From Anastatus disparis (Eukaryota > Arthropoda > Insecta > Hymenoptera > Eupelmidae), in NCBI GenBank assembly GCA_017163975.1, contig JAFFSR010000242.1:3931001-3995000 (forward strand): 64,000 bases of DNA. The letters run 5' to 3'. Below the pieces are notes generated by a model. That model did no database searches. It saw only the letters and a list, made by a program, of their open reading frames with translations, and was not told where the DNA came from. The number at the start of each line of letters is the position of its first letter. Position 1 is the first letter of the stretch. Position numbers and translations under genes: made by a program. Of the stretch, positions 12,494-25,564 are shown one piece after another.

Positions 12494-15284
12494 TTACATT
12501 TTTTCAACAGGTTTCAATCCAAGTATTGCAAAGCACTGTTCCAACATCATTGCAGTCACCTCTGTTAATAAAATACGACCCATATTTACTTTTATGATTT
12601 CTCCAATCTGATTTTTCTCCACGCAATAGCAACTATCGTAAAATTCTGTAAATGCACAAGCAACTTCATAACAGAATTCACATAAAGTATGAAGGCACAA
12701 ATCCCTTGTAATTTTTTGTATCACGTCTGGGAACTTCAATAGTACTTTTGCCAATTTCCATTCTTTTTCGTGTTCTAAAGAAATCGGCGTTTTTGCTTCA
12801 ACTGCCTCTTTGATTTGAGTTTGTGAAACATTTGCCGTTCGAGCAATGGATCGGATTCTTGTCAGAGCGTAAAGTAAATAAACTGCAGTATTACCCTTAT
12901 CATCAAGCATTTTGTCAAACGAAAATACGTACTCATGATTTCTATTATGACACAGATCAGCATATTTTATACAACCATATGCTATATTTTTTTTAGCTTT
13001 GTTAAATTCTTCCTCTGTCAGAACTTTATCTCTTTCTTTCTCTTTTAACTTTTGTTCTGCTCTTTTAAGACCTAAATAAACAAAAATAAACAAATTATTT
13101 TTAATAATCATTTTAATTATGAAAAAAATTCTATTAATATTCTTTATAAATTATTTTCAACATAAAATATACTTTAATTAATAAGAAAAATTTAAATAAA
13201 TGCTATTAAAATTCTATCATATAATTGTATTTACCTTCTTCTAACAATTCACTGAGTTTAATTGTGTCACCAGATCTTGTTTTAAACTTTTTCTTATCTT
13301 CACCAAGTACAACACCAAAGCCTACATGATCTATTTTGTGTCGACTTAAAATTATTCTTGCCCTTCTGGCACAACTTTCTATAATTTGGAAATGAGTTGC
13401 TTGACCTGCATCGGTGACATATATTATCTGCGTATAATTAAAACAATAATAATTTTAATTCTTACAAAATTTGATAATTTTAGTTTTTAAATTTATCAAC
13501 AAACCCATTCCGCATCTTCTTCCATAACTCGCTGTTTAATTGCTGCCATATCCGACGTATCATAAGTAAAACCTCCGTCTCGTTTGACAATTGTAAGTGG
13601 AATACCTTCTTTATTTTGACCCCACATAATTTTACGACCTTCGTCTTCTTCTAAGAAACCTTTTTCTTCAAGATCTTTTACTATTTCTTCCATACGTTTT
13701 TGATAAAATGATTCCCCCCTTTCAATAAGTTTGATATCCAAACGTTCATAAATATTCTGAAACTCTTTTGAAAAACAAAAAAGTGTAACAATTAATATTA
13801 ATAACAATTCTCTAGTAAATAAATAAATATATATTGTAAATATAAATTAATACTTTAACATACCTTTTCTTGATACATCACAAATTAGTTGCCAAGCTTG
13901 AATAATTTTAGGATCATGAGCTTGCAGTTTTACAACAGTTGCATAGGCTCTTTTTTTAAATTCTTCATCTTCATCAAATCGAACTTTAGATTCTTTATAA
14001 AAACTCTGAAATGTTTTGATTTTTATAAATTACATGGGTTATACTTTAGGTTTGAAAAGTTTTTTAATTGAAAATTACCTGAAGATCTGAAATTGATGGA
14101 GATTCCTTTGCATAATTTGGAAATTTATCTTCTAGATGGGCAATTAACATTCCAAACTGAGTTCCCCAATCACCAATGTGATTTAACCTTAGAACATCAT
14201 GACCTATAAATTCAAGTAAACGGCTTATACTTTCCCCAATGATAGTTGAACGTAAGTGACCAACATGCATTTCTTTTGCAACATTTGGACTAGAAAAGTC
14301 TACAATAACCTTTTTTGAGCGATTTATAGGTGGGGGACTAATTTTTTGATTTCTCAGTAAATTTTCAAGTACTGTTTGACCAAATTCGCGCTTGAGATAA
14401 ATATTTATGAATCCTGCACCAGCAACATCTAATTTTTCAATTAATGGGGATGTTGGTACTTTGGACATTATACTTTTAGCAACATCTTGAGGAGAAACTT
14501 TTTTCTTTCCTAAATAAGATTAATTAAATATATTGATAAACTAAAAATTAAGTTATTACTTTTTAAAATCTAAACTGCATAATTTATCATGCACATTCAC
14601 CTTCAGAATTGGAGAGTAGTTTGCAAAGTGGCAATGCACTATTGCATTGGTAATCACCAAATTTTGGATTGTTACCTAATGCTATTACAATTGGAGGATC
14701 GGGCAGATCTGGATAAGCCTCATTAGTTGCTTTTTCAAATAAGTCATACAAGGTATCATAAATACTGATCATGTTTTTAGAGTTAGCTATATCAGTAGTG
14801 AGAGCAATGCGTTTGGCTTTGATATCGTTATGTGTCTATAAATAAAATATTTCCTATTGTTTAAAATATAGGTTACTCAAATTCTACAGAATTAATTTAA
14901 ATAAAAATTAAAATAAGTAATTTTAATATATTTACTCTTTTTAGCAATTTTATTTGCATCTTGAGTTTATCATTTTCTAACTTAAGTTTTTCCAATTCTT
15001 CACTACTTGCTTCACCTTTACCATCTTTAATCGAAAAGTTACCAGAATTTACAAGTTTATGCAATTCATTAAATTCTTTCTTTAAGCTTTCAATTTCATC
15101 TTCCTAAAATTAAACAATATCAGATATCAACAATTAAAAAAATTATAATATATAACCTATAAAAATAGCGCTGCTTATGAGCACATATTTTCTGAAATTC
15201 ATTTTTAAATATTTTATACAGATAAAATAATCATACCGCAGCAACTGCACGGCTTTCAAATAATTCTAATTCTGAGAAAGGCAT
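12494..15284 (-). CDS. ArgRS: Arginyl-tRNA synthetase, cytosolic (class Ia)
   Basis: Charges tRNA-Arg with arginine using ATP; in animals it is also a component of the multi-synthetase complex. Eight exons join in frame: 15284-15237, 15103-14936, 14835-14601, 14509-14079, 14005-13864, 13764-13505, 13427-13235, 13071-12494, for 684 aa (human cytosolic enzyme about 660). Exons 1-2 give a leucine/lysine-rich coiled coil, the usual anchor to the complex. The class I signature is HVGH at residues 232-235 in [20 protein letters not shown], followed by [18 protein letters not shown]. Later [14 protein letters not shown] and [20 protein letters not shown] mark the ArgRS catalytic core; eukaryotic ArgRS lacks a standard KMSKS, and none is seen. 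The C-terminal helical domain holds [18 protein letters not shown] and the end VEKM. The start ATG gives [10 protein letters not shown], a normal metazoan N-terminus. No mitochondrial leader. Confidence 0.95.
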
Positions 15285-16788
15285 TTTGTATCCTCAATTA
15301 TTAAAAATATTTAAGTAATAATAACCACGTGCTGGCGGCTTCCAAATCTCTTTTAGAACATTTATTAGCTCAGTTCAGCACAGCACTGTTGCTCCCACGT
15401 ATACACAAAGTATATATATTCTTTTAGTAACAGTAACACGTAACACCGGCACTTATAGTAATATTTTTTATTTTATTTAGGGAAATTCGTTTAAAAATAG
15501 TAAAAAAATTTAATAAGCACGCGTAGCCGCGAAAATCAAATAAAAACTTTTTTGTTTATTTAAAAATAAAGATATAAGTAGTTTATTTAAGATCACTAGA
15601 GATATTTTTAATTGATTAGTAATATGTTGTAGAGACTCTTTTTTTTCTTTGACATTCTTATAATTAAATTATGACAGAAGTCCAACGCTCAATTTTCTAA
15701 AAGTTATAAGCTGTTTTGCCGAAATGTGAAGGTTTTTTTAATAGTTTAAATAAACTTAAAATGTTTACAGCTTATGTAATTATCTTAGAAGAGTTTTATT
15801 TAAACGAAATAAAAGTTAAGATTGAAACTTTTTGAAAAATATTAATTAGTTCAATAATTTTAAGAAAAATAACAATTAAGGCAAAAATCAACCTTAAAAA
15901 TAATAATGATTATTTAAGAATGTTCGTGATTTCGAACCAATTTATCTTTTTGAACGCATTTTTTATCTTAATTTTTATTTCTTCTAATAAAAATCAAGAA
16001 TTATTTATAACATAGCTGGACGCAAAACCTTAAAATTTAAATAAAAAGACTTCAAAATAGAAAAAATTTAGTGTTAAATTAAATAAACATGGCTTCCTTT
16101 GTAATTTTGAAGAAAAAGTATTACAAACGTAGAAAAAAATCTGATTCCCAATACTCTCGTACTTTTTTTGTAAGTCAAATAATGTGTATCTATAATATAT
16201 ATAAATAAATTTATAAAAATAATAACTTCATTTTTTTCAAATTATTATTTTGCATATTCATTTATATTCAAAAAATTAAAATTTTTTACAAGTCAACAAT
16301 TTATACAAAAAAAAAACATAATACCTAACGTACACTTATGTAGGAATAAATTGAGCCAAACACAGAACAACAATTTAAACAATTTTAATTCTTATCAGTA
16401 AAGTAAAAAACGTTTCAAAACCAATACACAAACTATCAAATTGTATGCAGCTGAAATGCCAGATTCATAACCACAAACAATGCATAATGATTATTGAAGT
16501 AGCAATTTCAATAATCCAATGAACATAAAATTTTCTGCTTCTAGCGTGAAGTTCTATAAATACATACCTTTCTTTATTATTTTAATAATAAAGAGTTTGA
16601 CTTATTAGCTAAATACTACTACAGGAAACTAAATAATAATAATAACTCGCATTGTATGTTCTTATAAAACGTTTACATGAAGATTTTTTTTATTTACAAA
16701 AATATGAGTGGGACACAATGCACAATGCCTAGTACAGAGCAGGAAAATGGGAGAGATGAGCACGATGAAGCAATACAAAATGAGAGAT
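15285..16788. other. ArgRS promoter side and Set1 3' flank
   Basis: About 1.5 kb. The first 200 bases hold the ArgRS promoter. The rest is AT-rich and probably includes a Set1 3' UTR next to 16788. No further gene, RNA or repeat was recognised. Confidence 0.5.
15326..15331. promoter_or_regulatory. E-box CACGTG upstream of ArgRS
   Basis: A perfect CACGTG lies 42 bases upstream of the ArgRS ATG. Synthetase genes are known Myc/Max targets in animals, so a growth-control site is plausible. This is inference from a six-base match. Confidence 0.3.
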
Positions 16789-19700
16789 TTAATTAAGAGT
16801 CCCCCGACACTGAGGTGCTCCACACAAACAAGGAATTTTCTCGTCCTCTAGAGGGAATTTGTAATCATACGTTATTTCCTCGTTTACTCCAATAGGTTGT
16901 TTACTATAAATCACAATTTTTTTCTGGCTTTCAATAGTAATAACCTTGGCATAACAATTTGGCTGTAGAAAAAATTTTTAATATTAATTTAATTTTCAAA
17001 TTTAAAAGAAATCTATTTTATGATTTTCAGATAAAATATATATCCTTACATTACAACTGTGGTTGATAAACCGAGCGAGATTTCCACATTTTGTCGCATC
17101 GATAATGGTATCAAGATCGATACGAAATAGGTAGGAACTACCAATACCTGTGGCTTCATATTGCGATTCTCGCAAATCAGCAACAACCGGCCTGATCATT
17201 TGTCCGACATATTCTATCACCATTTCATCGGCCGCTATCGGTTCCATAGCAAATAATCCCCAGTCGTGAATTCCGGATTTAGCAAACTTCAATTGCTTCT
17301 TTCGGAACTATAAAAAGTAGGAATAAAATTTTTAAATTAAACTATTTATTTTCATAAATTTAATATTCTAATATTTATCAATTCAAACTATATTTACCTT
17401 AAGCTGATTAAATTTAAGTAAATCACTATCAGTATCTATGCCAAAGGCCGTCAATAAACGTCTCTGATTACTTCTGGCTTCCCGAGACAACGCCTGCATT
17501 TTGCCGGTAAGTGCTTTCGAATTAACCTTTGGTCCATTACTTGCTAATCCACCACTACCATCTAATCCACTATTAACACGATTACCACCAGAACTATCAC
17601 GTATATCTTCACTACGTTGAACACTCTGTGCATAGTGATGCTATAAGTTATGAAATTAAAAAGTTTATTAAAAATATTTTTTTTCCATTGAAATAAATAT
17701 TGAAAGTTTTTTTTAATATTAAAAAAGTAATTCGTTAGTGAAACAAACTTTAATAAGGTACTAAAGTTGTTTCAAATAAATTTAGATTTACCTTATGTTT
17801 TAATTTCTCTTTTACATCAACCTTATAATAGCCTTCAGTTCTAGCGCAACCAGTTGCGTGCAATCGCACTTCATCCCTTTTTCGTCGTTTAGCTGGACTT
17901 GGTATTGCCGTGGCTGGATGATCCACCCAATGTGTATCATTTAGCCAATAACTCTGCGCGTCATCAGCGAGAAGAGCTTCATAACTCCTACGTAAATATT
18001 CGACATCCTCATGATCGATACCTTTTGTCAAGAATTCATATAGAATTTCCATTTCAGACATGAGATCACGTTCTTTATAAATCGTTGGTGTTGCATAGTG
18101 ATGTGATGGTGGACCAAGTTCTTGTCCTAACGATGACGGAGGTACCATTCCAGCATAATCGTACGATGATGGCACACGAATATTTTCTTTTTCGCGCTCG
18201 ATATTTTGCTCCAACAACACATTGTTGTTCACCTTAACGTGAAATAAAATTAGGTTTTTATTATGTAACACTTAGAATAATAATGTAAAGAGTTATTTAA
18301 ATTATTTTCTAAATTTTATTTGATAAAATTATACACTCAATAGAAGTAAGTAAGAGTGAGGATTTTAATAGATACCTTAGAATGTTTGTTCTTCTTTTTC
18401 TCTGTACGGTCTTTGTTTCTTAGATCAGACTTTTCTACAGTATTCGTTACGAGAGTTGCTTGTTTCGCTGTATCTGTTGGTGTAACCTCTGATGGTGTTA
18501 ACATAAGAGGTTTCTGTGTTGGAGATGCCAACACTTGTTTATTTTGCTGCTGTTGTTGCTGGTGTAATTGCTGCTGGGTGGTAACAGGAGGTAGAGAATA
18601 AGAGTGTTCTAGATAAACTCTGGAAACTTGAGGACTGGATCGCTGTTCCGAATTTTGCGTCAAATTTGCATCAGACTGAGCCCTATAAATAAAAATTTTA
18701 ATAACATTATTTTTAATTTGAAGCATTTAAGATAAAAATTCGTTGATAAATGGAATGAAACTTACTTTAATCTCCTAACTTCCAAACTTTCTTCTTCTTC
18801 AGATTCACTAGTTGGTACTTCACTGAACATTTCGATCTTCTCTGATTCTTTAAGAATAGGTTCATCATTAATATATTTATCAGACATCGTCTGTAACTTT
18901 CTGATGATGTTAGATTCAATGACAGGAGGTGCAATTGGAACGGGACTTGGAATCCTCGTTATACTCTTATTATCCTGACCAGCAAGAGATATCAAAGCTT
19001 CAATCGCTGAGCTTTCCATGTTCTTGATATCGTGCGGCACACTCACTGGCTCTTGTTTTATGCTTCCCGGTGTAACTATTGCTCGTTCAATCTAATTTAT
19101 GGAATAATAATTATATTTTTTACATCATAAATTCAACACTAACATTTTCCTCATCCCATAATATCATATACTGAATTTTATATGAATATATTTAACTTAC
19201 CCATTCTGTTGGAAGAGATTGTTTCTGAGCTAGAATTTCGGAATTTTGAATTTCCGGTTTGACGTCATTAAGAGGTTCTTCTTTTATTTCTCTTTCACTC
19301 TTATCCTCTTTAGTTTCCAAGGTATAATATTCTTCTTCATCTTCACCATCAAAATCGATTTGCGGGAAATCAATTTCTTTAAGGCCATCGAATAATTCAA
19401 TATTTGGTATTGGAGTGCAGCTGCGATTCACTGGCGTTGGACATCTTAGTGAATCTTGCACAGCTAGCTCCATGAGAATTTCAGGATTTTGGCTATTTCT
19501 TGCTAACGGTTGCCTTGTGTCCGAAAGCTAGACAAAGAATAAATTGATTAATAATCATATTTATCTATGTCGATAAAAATTAAAAATCAGTTTGAAATAT
19601 AGAATAAGTTTACCTCATCGTCAGAACTATCGCTAGAACTAGACGATTCACTGCTGCTACTACTGGTTGTACTACTCTGTTCTTCAGATGAAGACGAAGA

Positions 19701-22700
19701 TGATGAAGACGAGGGCGATGAACTGCTTGGAAGACTTGCAATCTGGCGTTTTGATGCTGGCTTTTGCGTAACTTCGGTTGATTCCAAATCACTATCACTG
19801 TCAATTGGTTCAGTCAGTGGAACTCTGCCTTCACCACCAATACGGTCTTCTATGGATTGCCTACTATCTTCTTCGTCTTGTGCAACTATTGGGCTGGGAG
19901 CCTTTATCTTACGCTATAATAAATTTGATAAATTTTATGAAATTATGCTAAATTACTGAAAATTAACAAGAAAACGTTTTATTAATAATGTAAACTCACT
20001 CTAAATGACGGCATTTTCGGCATACTAGCCCTTATTCCAAGACCAAAACCATCATAATTTAGACCCAACGGCGTCGTAGCTTGTTCAAGCAAGGAAGCAA
20101 GACCTTGATTTTTCGGTTCTTCTTTGGTGATGGGAACATTTGTATTTATTGCATTAACAGTTGTAGCTGCCACAGGTTCATTACTCACAGTGGTGACATT
20201 ACTACTGATGCTCGTCGCTCCAACAACGGGTAATTTCTGATCTGTCTTTTTACGTTCCTCCCACCAAACTTCAAAAAGTTTAAACGCTGTATTCTCTACC
20301 ATTTTTTTGTTGAAATCTTTTTTTAAAATTTGCTTCAACTCATTAACTACTCGGTCTAATACACTATTGATAGTAGGCGCCTAAAAAGAATTATATAAAA
20401 TTTAAAATAAATTTTAACAACAAAATTATACTTGACACACAGTATAGATACTTATGATTACAGTTTTTTCTATTTATAATGTAATATGTATAAAATTTTA
20501 AATGTGTTGATGTATCTTTTAATTTTTAATTAATAAAAAAATTAAAATATGGAAGTAAATAAAATATTGTTTTCTATATTCATACTTGCGGATTATCCTT
20601 GGTGATGTTGTGATTGGCCATGGCCTGCAACCTTGTTTGAAAGTTAGGATAAAATCCGGTATTTTGGGTAGTTGGTCCTAAACCCATAGCATTACTCGCA
20701 GGTCCATGCAATCCAGGTGCCGTTCCAGTTGATTGATATTGGTTGGGCAAATAAGCAGCGGCCGCCGCTGCTGTTGCACTTCCACAAAATGCATACGGAT
20801 ATTGTGCAGGCCTAGGCCAATGTTGTTGTTGGGCATGATGAGCTTGCGGGTGATGATGATGTGTTTGGTAAACTTGATGATGATTTGCTGCCACCGCAGC
20901 TGCACCTGTATAATGATGCAATTGCGCTACCGTCGAATAATTGTACAAATGATGATTTACCGATTCATGAGTTGCAATCTAAAAACAATTATTTTGATCT
21001 AAATATTGTTTTATATTGAGTACTTTCAATATAATTCGTGAAAAAATTCTTAAATTATAAAAAAGAAATAGAATAAAAAATGCTGTATTAAATTTTGAGT
21101 TATGAATGTTTTACTATATACCTCTTCAATTTTTTCATCCCCAGAACTTAAAGGACTCAGAGACATTCGGTCATCGTCTGGTGGAGGAGGTGGTGGTGGA
21201 TCCTTAGGTGGTTCTGGATCGATTCCGTCTTTCTCTGTAGTTGCCACAGTAGTAGGACTGTAACTCCCTAACAAAGCTTCATCTTCACTTGAGCTAATAA
21301 TGCTTCCAAGATCTTCATCTACATTTGCTGCTTTAGGTATCTGATTTAAACTGTTTTCACGAACTTTCCGTCTTTCACGATTTCGTTGCAATGCTTTCTG
21401 GAAGCTAGCTTCGTAAAGGATATGAGTTAAGAACGGACTGGGAGGATTTGAAAGCATTTCTTCATCTGCACAAGATTTCTTTTCATCTTCAGAATCACTA
21501 CCAAATTGAAGAAAAGGTGGTGCCATACCACCAGCTTTATCTTTTAATAACATAGCTATTCTTGTGTCGAGATCGAGAGTTTTGCGAGTTTCCACAGGTG
21601 AGTCGCGGCGTGAATCTTTGGTTGGCGTTTGAACAGCTAAGGTATCCGAATCAACTGGTGAACTCGACACAAACGCAGGTTCTTTTTTCTTCGACGTTGT
21701 CGCTAGCAATTTTGAATTTGTACTTACAAGCTCGTTTGTTGCAGCCGGCGTTCCTCGAGCACTAACTGCTGGCATCACAACCATTGGACTTCCCGGTGGT
21801 AAAGTATTAGGAGGCGGCCAAGATGTATTTGGAGGAAACACAGGAGGGGGACGAGCATCTGAAGTAGCCGTATTAGGCCACCATACACCTGTATTTGGTT
21901 GATTTAAAAGGTTCGGCTGCTGTGGGGTTACTCCCTGAGGTAGATTACCAATAAAGTTAGGAGGTGGATTACTGGTTTGATGATGATGCGGTTGTTGATG
22001 ATGATGGTGGTGATGATAGTTGCCATAATAATAATCATAATTACTGGCTGGAGTTGAATTCTGAGAGTAATTGCTAGGATAATTAAGTTCACTAGGTCCA
22101 GTACCATAACCTAAATCACCACTACTAGTACTGGTGCCACCAGGAGTTGAATAGTCTCCACGATAATTAGATGAAACTTTATTCGAATACCTTGAATTTT
22201 CTACATAAGAATCTCTGTTCTTCTCAATATTTGATTTTTTATTATGCCTATTATAATCATCTCTTTCATCTGTAGATGAACTAGTAGTCTTTTCAACAAC
22301 AGAAGGTGTTGTTTGTCCCCTTTTGTTTTGCTCAATTTCAGTCTGTAGGGATTAAAATATATGAGTATATAATATAACCTATTAAAATTAAAAAACTTAC
22401 CTTAATTGACACTGGAGGTGGAACCACCACTGGGGCTGGTGGTTCTTCTTTAACCTTCTTTTCAATTTTTTTTTCAACTTTTTTCTCTATAGTTAATTCA
22501 TCATAAAGTTTTCGACACTCATCTCCAAAAGCATCCAAAAAAACTTTTAAAACTTTACCCATTACAGAAGTATTATTTAATTTTTCTACACATGCTTTGG
22601 AAGCTTTTATAGTTTCAAAAACTACTCTTGCTATACCAAGATGTTTATTCGTCACTGGGTGATAATATATTGTTAGTTCTTCAGTTGCACCAAACTTTTG

Positions 22701-23270
22701 AACCATATCTGACAGAAAAGTCCTATCAATATTATCATTTAAATGACAAAACGTTACTTCTAAGGGAGGTGGTTCACCACAATAATTTGCATCAATCTTA
22801 AACCTTGGTACAGGTAAGTCAAGCTTATCTAACCTAGTCCATATACGAGTTAATTGAGAACGAGGATCTCTTACTTGAACTGCAGGGTACGTAGGATCAC
22901 CAAGTACAAGTCCATCGTATCTATAAACTTTGGTTGCTCCTTTCTTTAAAAATGGATCTACCAGTAGTTTATAATTCCTGGGTTTCTGTGGTGTTGTCGG
23001 TCCACTGGCAGTAGAACTGCCAATGGACTCCTTTTGCATCTGTGATGGTGCATGGTTATGTTTTGATACCACCTGCTGTTGTTGATGTACATGTTGTTGA
23101 TGGCCAATGGCATTAGAATTATGAGAGCTATTACTATGCGAATGATGATGATGCGATGAGCCACTACCACTTTGTGAATGATGATGGTGAGAATGGTGGT
23201 GATGGTGGTGATGATGATGATGAGAGTGCGAATGCCCATGTCCATGCCCATGTCTCTCCATGCCGTTCAT
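16789..23270 (-). CDS. Set1: Set1, COMPASS histone H3 lysine-4 methyltransferase
   Basis: Set1 is the catalytic subunit of COMPASS and deposits most H3K4 di- and trimethylation at active promoters. Twelve exons join in frame: 23270-22401, 22342-21122, 20978-20586, 20380-20000, 19913-19614, 19527-19201, 19091-18766, 18682-18376, 18232-17792, 17640-17398, 17307-17050, 16962-16789, giving 1746 aa. A His/Ser-rich N-terminus (residues 7-60, a ten-His run) precedes [19 protein letters not shown] and an RRM at about 170-250 ([13 protein letters not shown] to [12 protein letters not shown]). The long middle is disordered: Pro, His-Gln, acidic and a poly-Ser tract. The WDR5-binding WIN motif appears as [10 protein letters not shown]. 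The SET domain shows [18 protein letters not shown], and FINHSCN split across an intron, with post-[16 protein letters not shown] at the end. An in-frame second Met at residue 4 is an alternative start. SETD1A/B-type order, not MLL/Trx. Confidence 0.95.
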
Positions 23271-24849
23271 TGCCAGGGAGCATCATCCATTCGTAAAATA
23301 TGCTTTCTTTCAACTTGACGTACTAGCTTTAGCTGCACACGTTACTCTGACTACCTTATCCTTCTTTTGCTGTTTAGCGTGTGCATTCGTCGACGTCGCC
23401 GCCGTTGATGCCACTTCTATGCACTTCAATGCTGCGAGTTTCATTGATCTAATAACGAGGGCAAAACCTCGACTTTTATTTTCAAAAAATATAAAAGACT
23501 TTGTCTTTCTCTAAATTATCTGATCTCTTGTTTATTTTGTTGTATCTTTTTTTTACCTAAAGAATATCGCTGCCCCGCAGTTGACGTTCTTATAAGAATT
23601 TAAAAGCTCATGAGGTAATTTTTCTTCATATTATTCTTTATAACCTTAATTTTTAAATAATATTCTCTCTCATAGAAAAGAAATTTTCACGCTTTTTTGT
23701 ATGATCTGCTACTTCAAGTATATTTCGGTGAATTACTTAAAAATTGTAAACCCATGCAAGGAAGCGTTCTACAGTCGTATTTGCAAGTGTATCATAACCT
23801 ATACAAAATCGACAATTAATTAAACCTACGATTATTCGTTTATTCTTCGAATTTGCCAAATCTTACTATTCGATAATCCTATGTATAGACTCTTGCTTCT
23901 ACTGTAAGAACTTAATTCTTTCAATTTCCCGTACGATTGTCTGCTTTTCAAGTTTTTGCTAATGAAAGAGAGAGAAAGCAATAGCGCACACACAAATCCA
24001 CAATTCAATGCTCCTCGTTTCCAAACTCCGAACACTTGCTCAGAATGTATATTATTAGTTATATATCGTTTACTTTTATATGTATAAAAGCGAGTAGCCG
24101 TCGTTGTCGTTGTCGTGTCGTCGCCGTGTTTTCCGACTGCTTGTAGTGGTACAATGCATACGCACACACAATACAGTATACATGCAAAAGCGTTGATTTG
24201 TGCGCGCGCGGTTCTTGTGCGTGCGTGCATATCTACTACTCGCACAATTACCACATAAATGACATAAAATGTGTGATTTTTCTCCCTTTACCCTTATGTG
24301 TATAAACGTTGCATTTTGCATACATCAGCTTACGCCTTACGGTGAATGCATTCGTTAGCTGGTCCATTACCAGCTGAATTACAAGCGAGCATGTGCGTTT
24401 ATTTTTTCTCGTACACTCAAAGTATGCTTAAAAAAAGACCATAAACTTTCAGTGCTACCTTTTGTTTTTTTGCTCGACTGTTAATATTTTTTTACTTAAC
24501 AGATTAGTCAAGGCATATGTTAATATAGAAAAGTATAAGACCTTATATTTTTATTTTTTCATAATGGAATAACATAGCTAACTTGATAAGATATGTCATT
24601 AGATAGCCCTATTCATTGTAGAAAAAAATGCGAAGAATCTTCCCTATTATTTACATAAATATTAAAATACTTCAATTAACGAAATTAATACCAATATTTC
24701 AAAACTATCCATGTTAATGTTTTATTTCATAAAATATGAAACATCTTTTAAAAATATTAGTTTTTTAAAAGTTGCAGGATTTTAATTACACGCACCATCA
24801 TAAAATAAATAAAAATAAAAATCAAAGTAGAGTAGAAAGGGAAATATCA
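23271..24849. promoter_or_regulatory. Set1 / UQCRH divergent intergenic region
   Basis: Set1 (minus) and UQCRH (plus) point away from each other across about 1.8 kb. The Set1 side (23271-24400) is richer in GC and has low-complexity words: a run of CGT/TGT triplets near 24100, CA repeats near 24165 and a GTGCGCGCGCG stretch near 24200. The minus-strand frames at 23832-24254 and 24076-24321 read through this simple sequence and look non-coding; the region is best read as Set1 5' UTR and promoter. Confidence 0.5.
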
Positions 24850-24861
24850 CGCGCATGCGCA
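24850..24861. promoter_or_regulatory. NRF1-type palindrome upstream of UQCRH
   Basis: CGCGCATGCGCA matches the palindromic NRF1 / Ewg consensus (YGCGCAYGCGCR) and stands alone in AT-rich DNA about 190 bases before the UQCRH ATG. NRF1 is known to drive nuclear genes for respiratory-chain subunits, so the site fits its neighbour. Confidence 0.6.
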
Positions 24862-25050
24862 TATTAACTTTACAGACGCCATTTTACTCATATGTTCATC
24901 TACCCTCTTCTGCTACATTACACGATTTGTACTTGAAGTAAAGCTGTTTTCCTTTAGGTGAAATATTATTTTTTGAAATATCGACGCAGCCATAGTACTG
25001 GCTCGCGATTTTCTTAATCGGCATTAGTACGAGAGAAAAATCGTGATAAA

Positions 25051-25564
25051 ATGGCAAATCTTTGGACATTCTTTGAACGTTTCGTACCTACTGTCCAAGC
25101 CCAAGAACAAGACGAAGAAGAAGAATTGGTCGACCCGCAAAAAGTCTTACGAGTGAGTTACGCTAATATTCGAAATAATTACGTAACATTTTTCAAAAGA
25201 GAATAATAATAAATACTTTTTTTATTATTTTAAAAATGTAAACTATGACTGGCAGCTATAAACAATACTTAAATATATCTACTTCTATGTTAGATAACTT
25301 GTTTATCTTATTCTATACATGCGGTATAATAGTAGTTTAAAGGTTATATAAAAGATTTTTTTTTATTAAATATATTATTGTATTTTGCAGGAAAAATGTG
25401 CCGAAACTAAGAAATGTGCAGCTTTGCAGGAAAAGTTAAATACTTGTAATGACCGTGTTAATTCAAGAAGTCAAACAGCAGAAACCTGTGCTGAGGAGGT
25501 TATCGACTACATGTCTTGTATAGATCACTGTGCTGCGAAGACACTATTTAGTAAACTTAAATAA
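25051..25564 (+). CDS. UQCRH: UQCRH, cytochrome bc1 complex hinge subunit (subunit 6)
   Basis: Small acidic subunit of respiratory complex III in the mitochondrial intermembrane space; it helps cytochrome c1 meet cytochrome c. Two exons, 25051-25152 and 25391-25564, split by a phase-0 GT-AG intron, give 91 aa, the same length as the human precursor. The sequence shows an acidic stretch (QEQDEEEELVDPQ) and the paired Cys pattern CAETKKCAALQEKLNTC followed by CAEEVIDYMSCIDHC, the CX9C-type helical hairpin of the family. The start at 25051 is the only ATG that gives the family N-terminus (MANLWTFFERF). An NRF1-type site lies upstream. Very small single-function gene; no anomaly. Confidence 0.95.

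Noticed and set aside
22958..23251. Minus-strand frame rich in Ile and Met inside Set1 exon 1
   Set aside because: It is the shifted frame of the CAT/CAC histidine codons.
23832..24321. Two overlapping minus-strand open frames upstream of Set1
   Set aside because: They read through CGT, CA and CG simple sequence in different frames and match no family; more likely 5' UTR or promoter.
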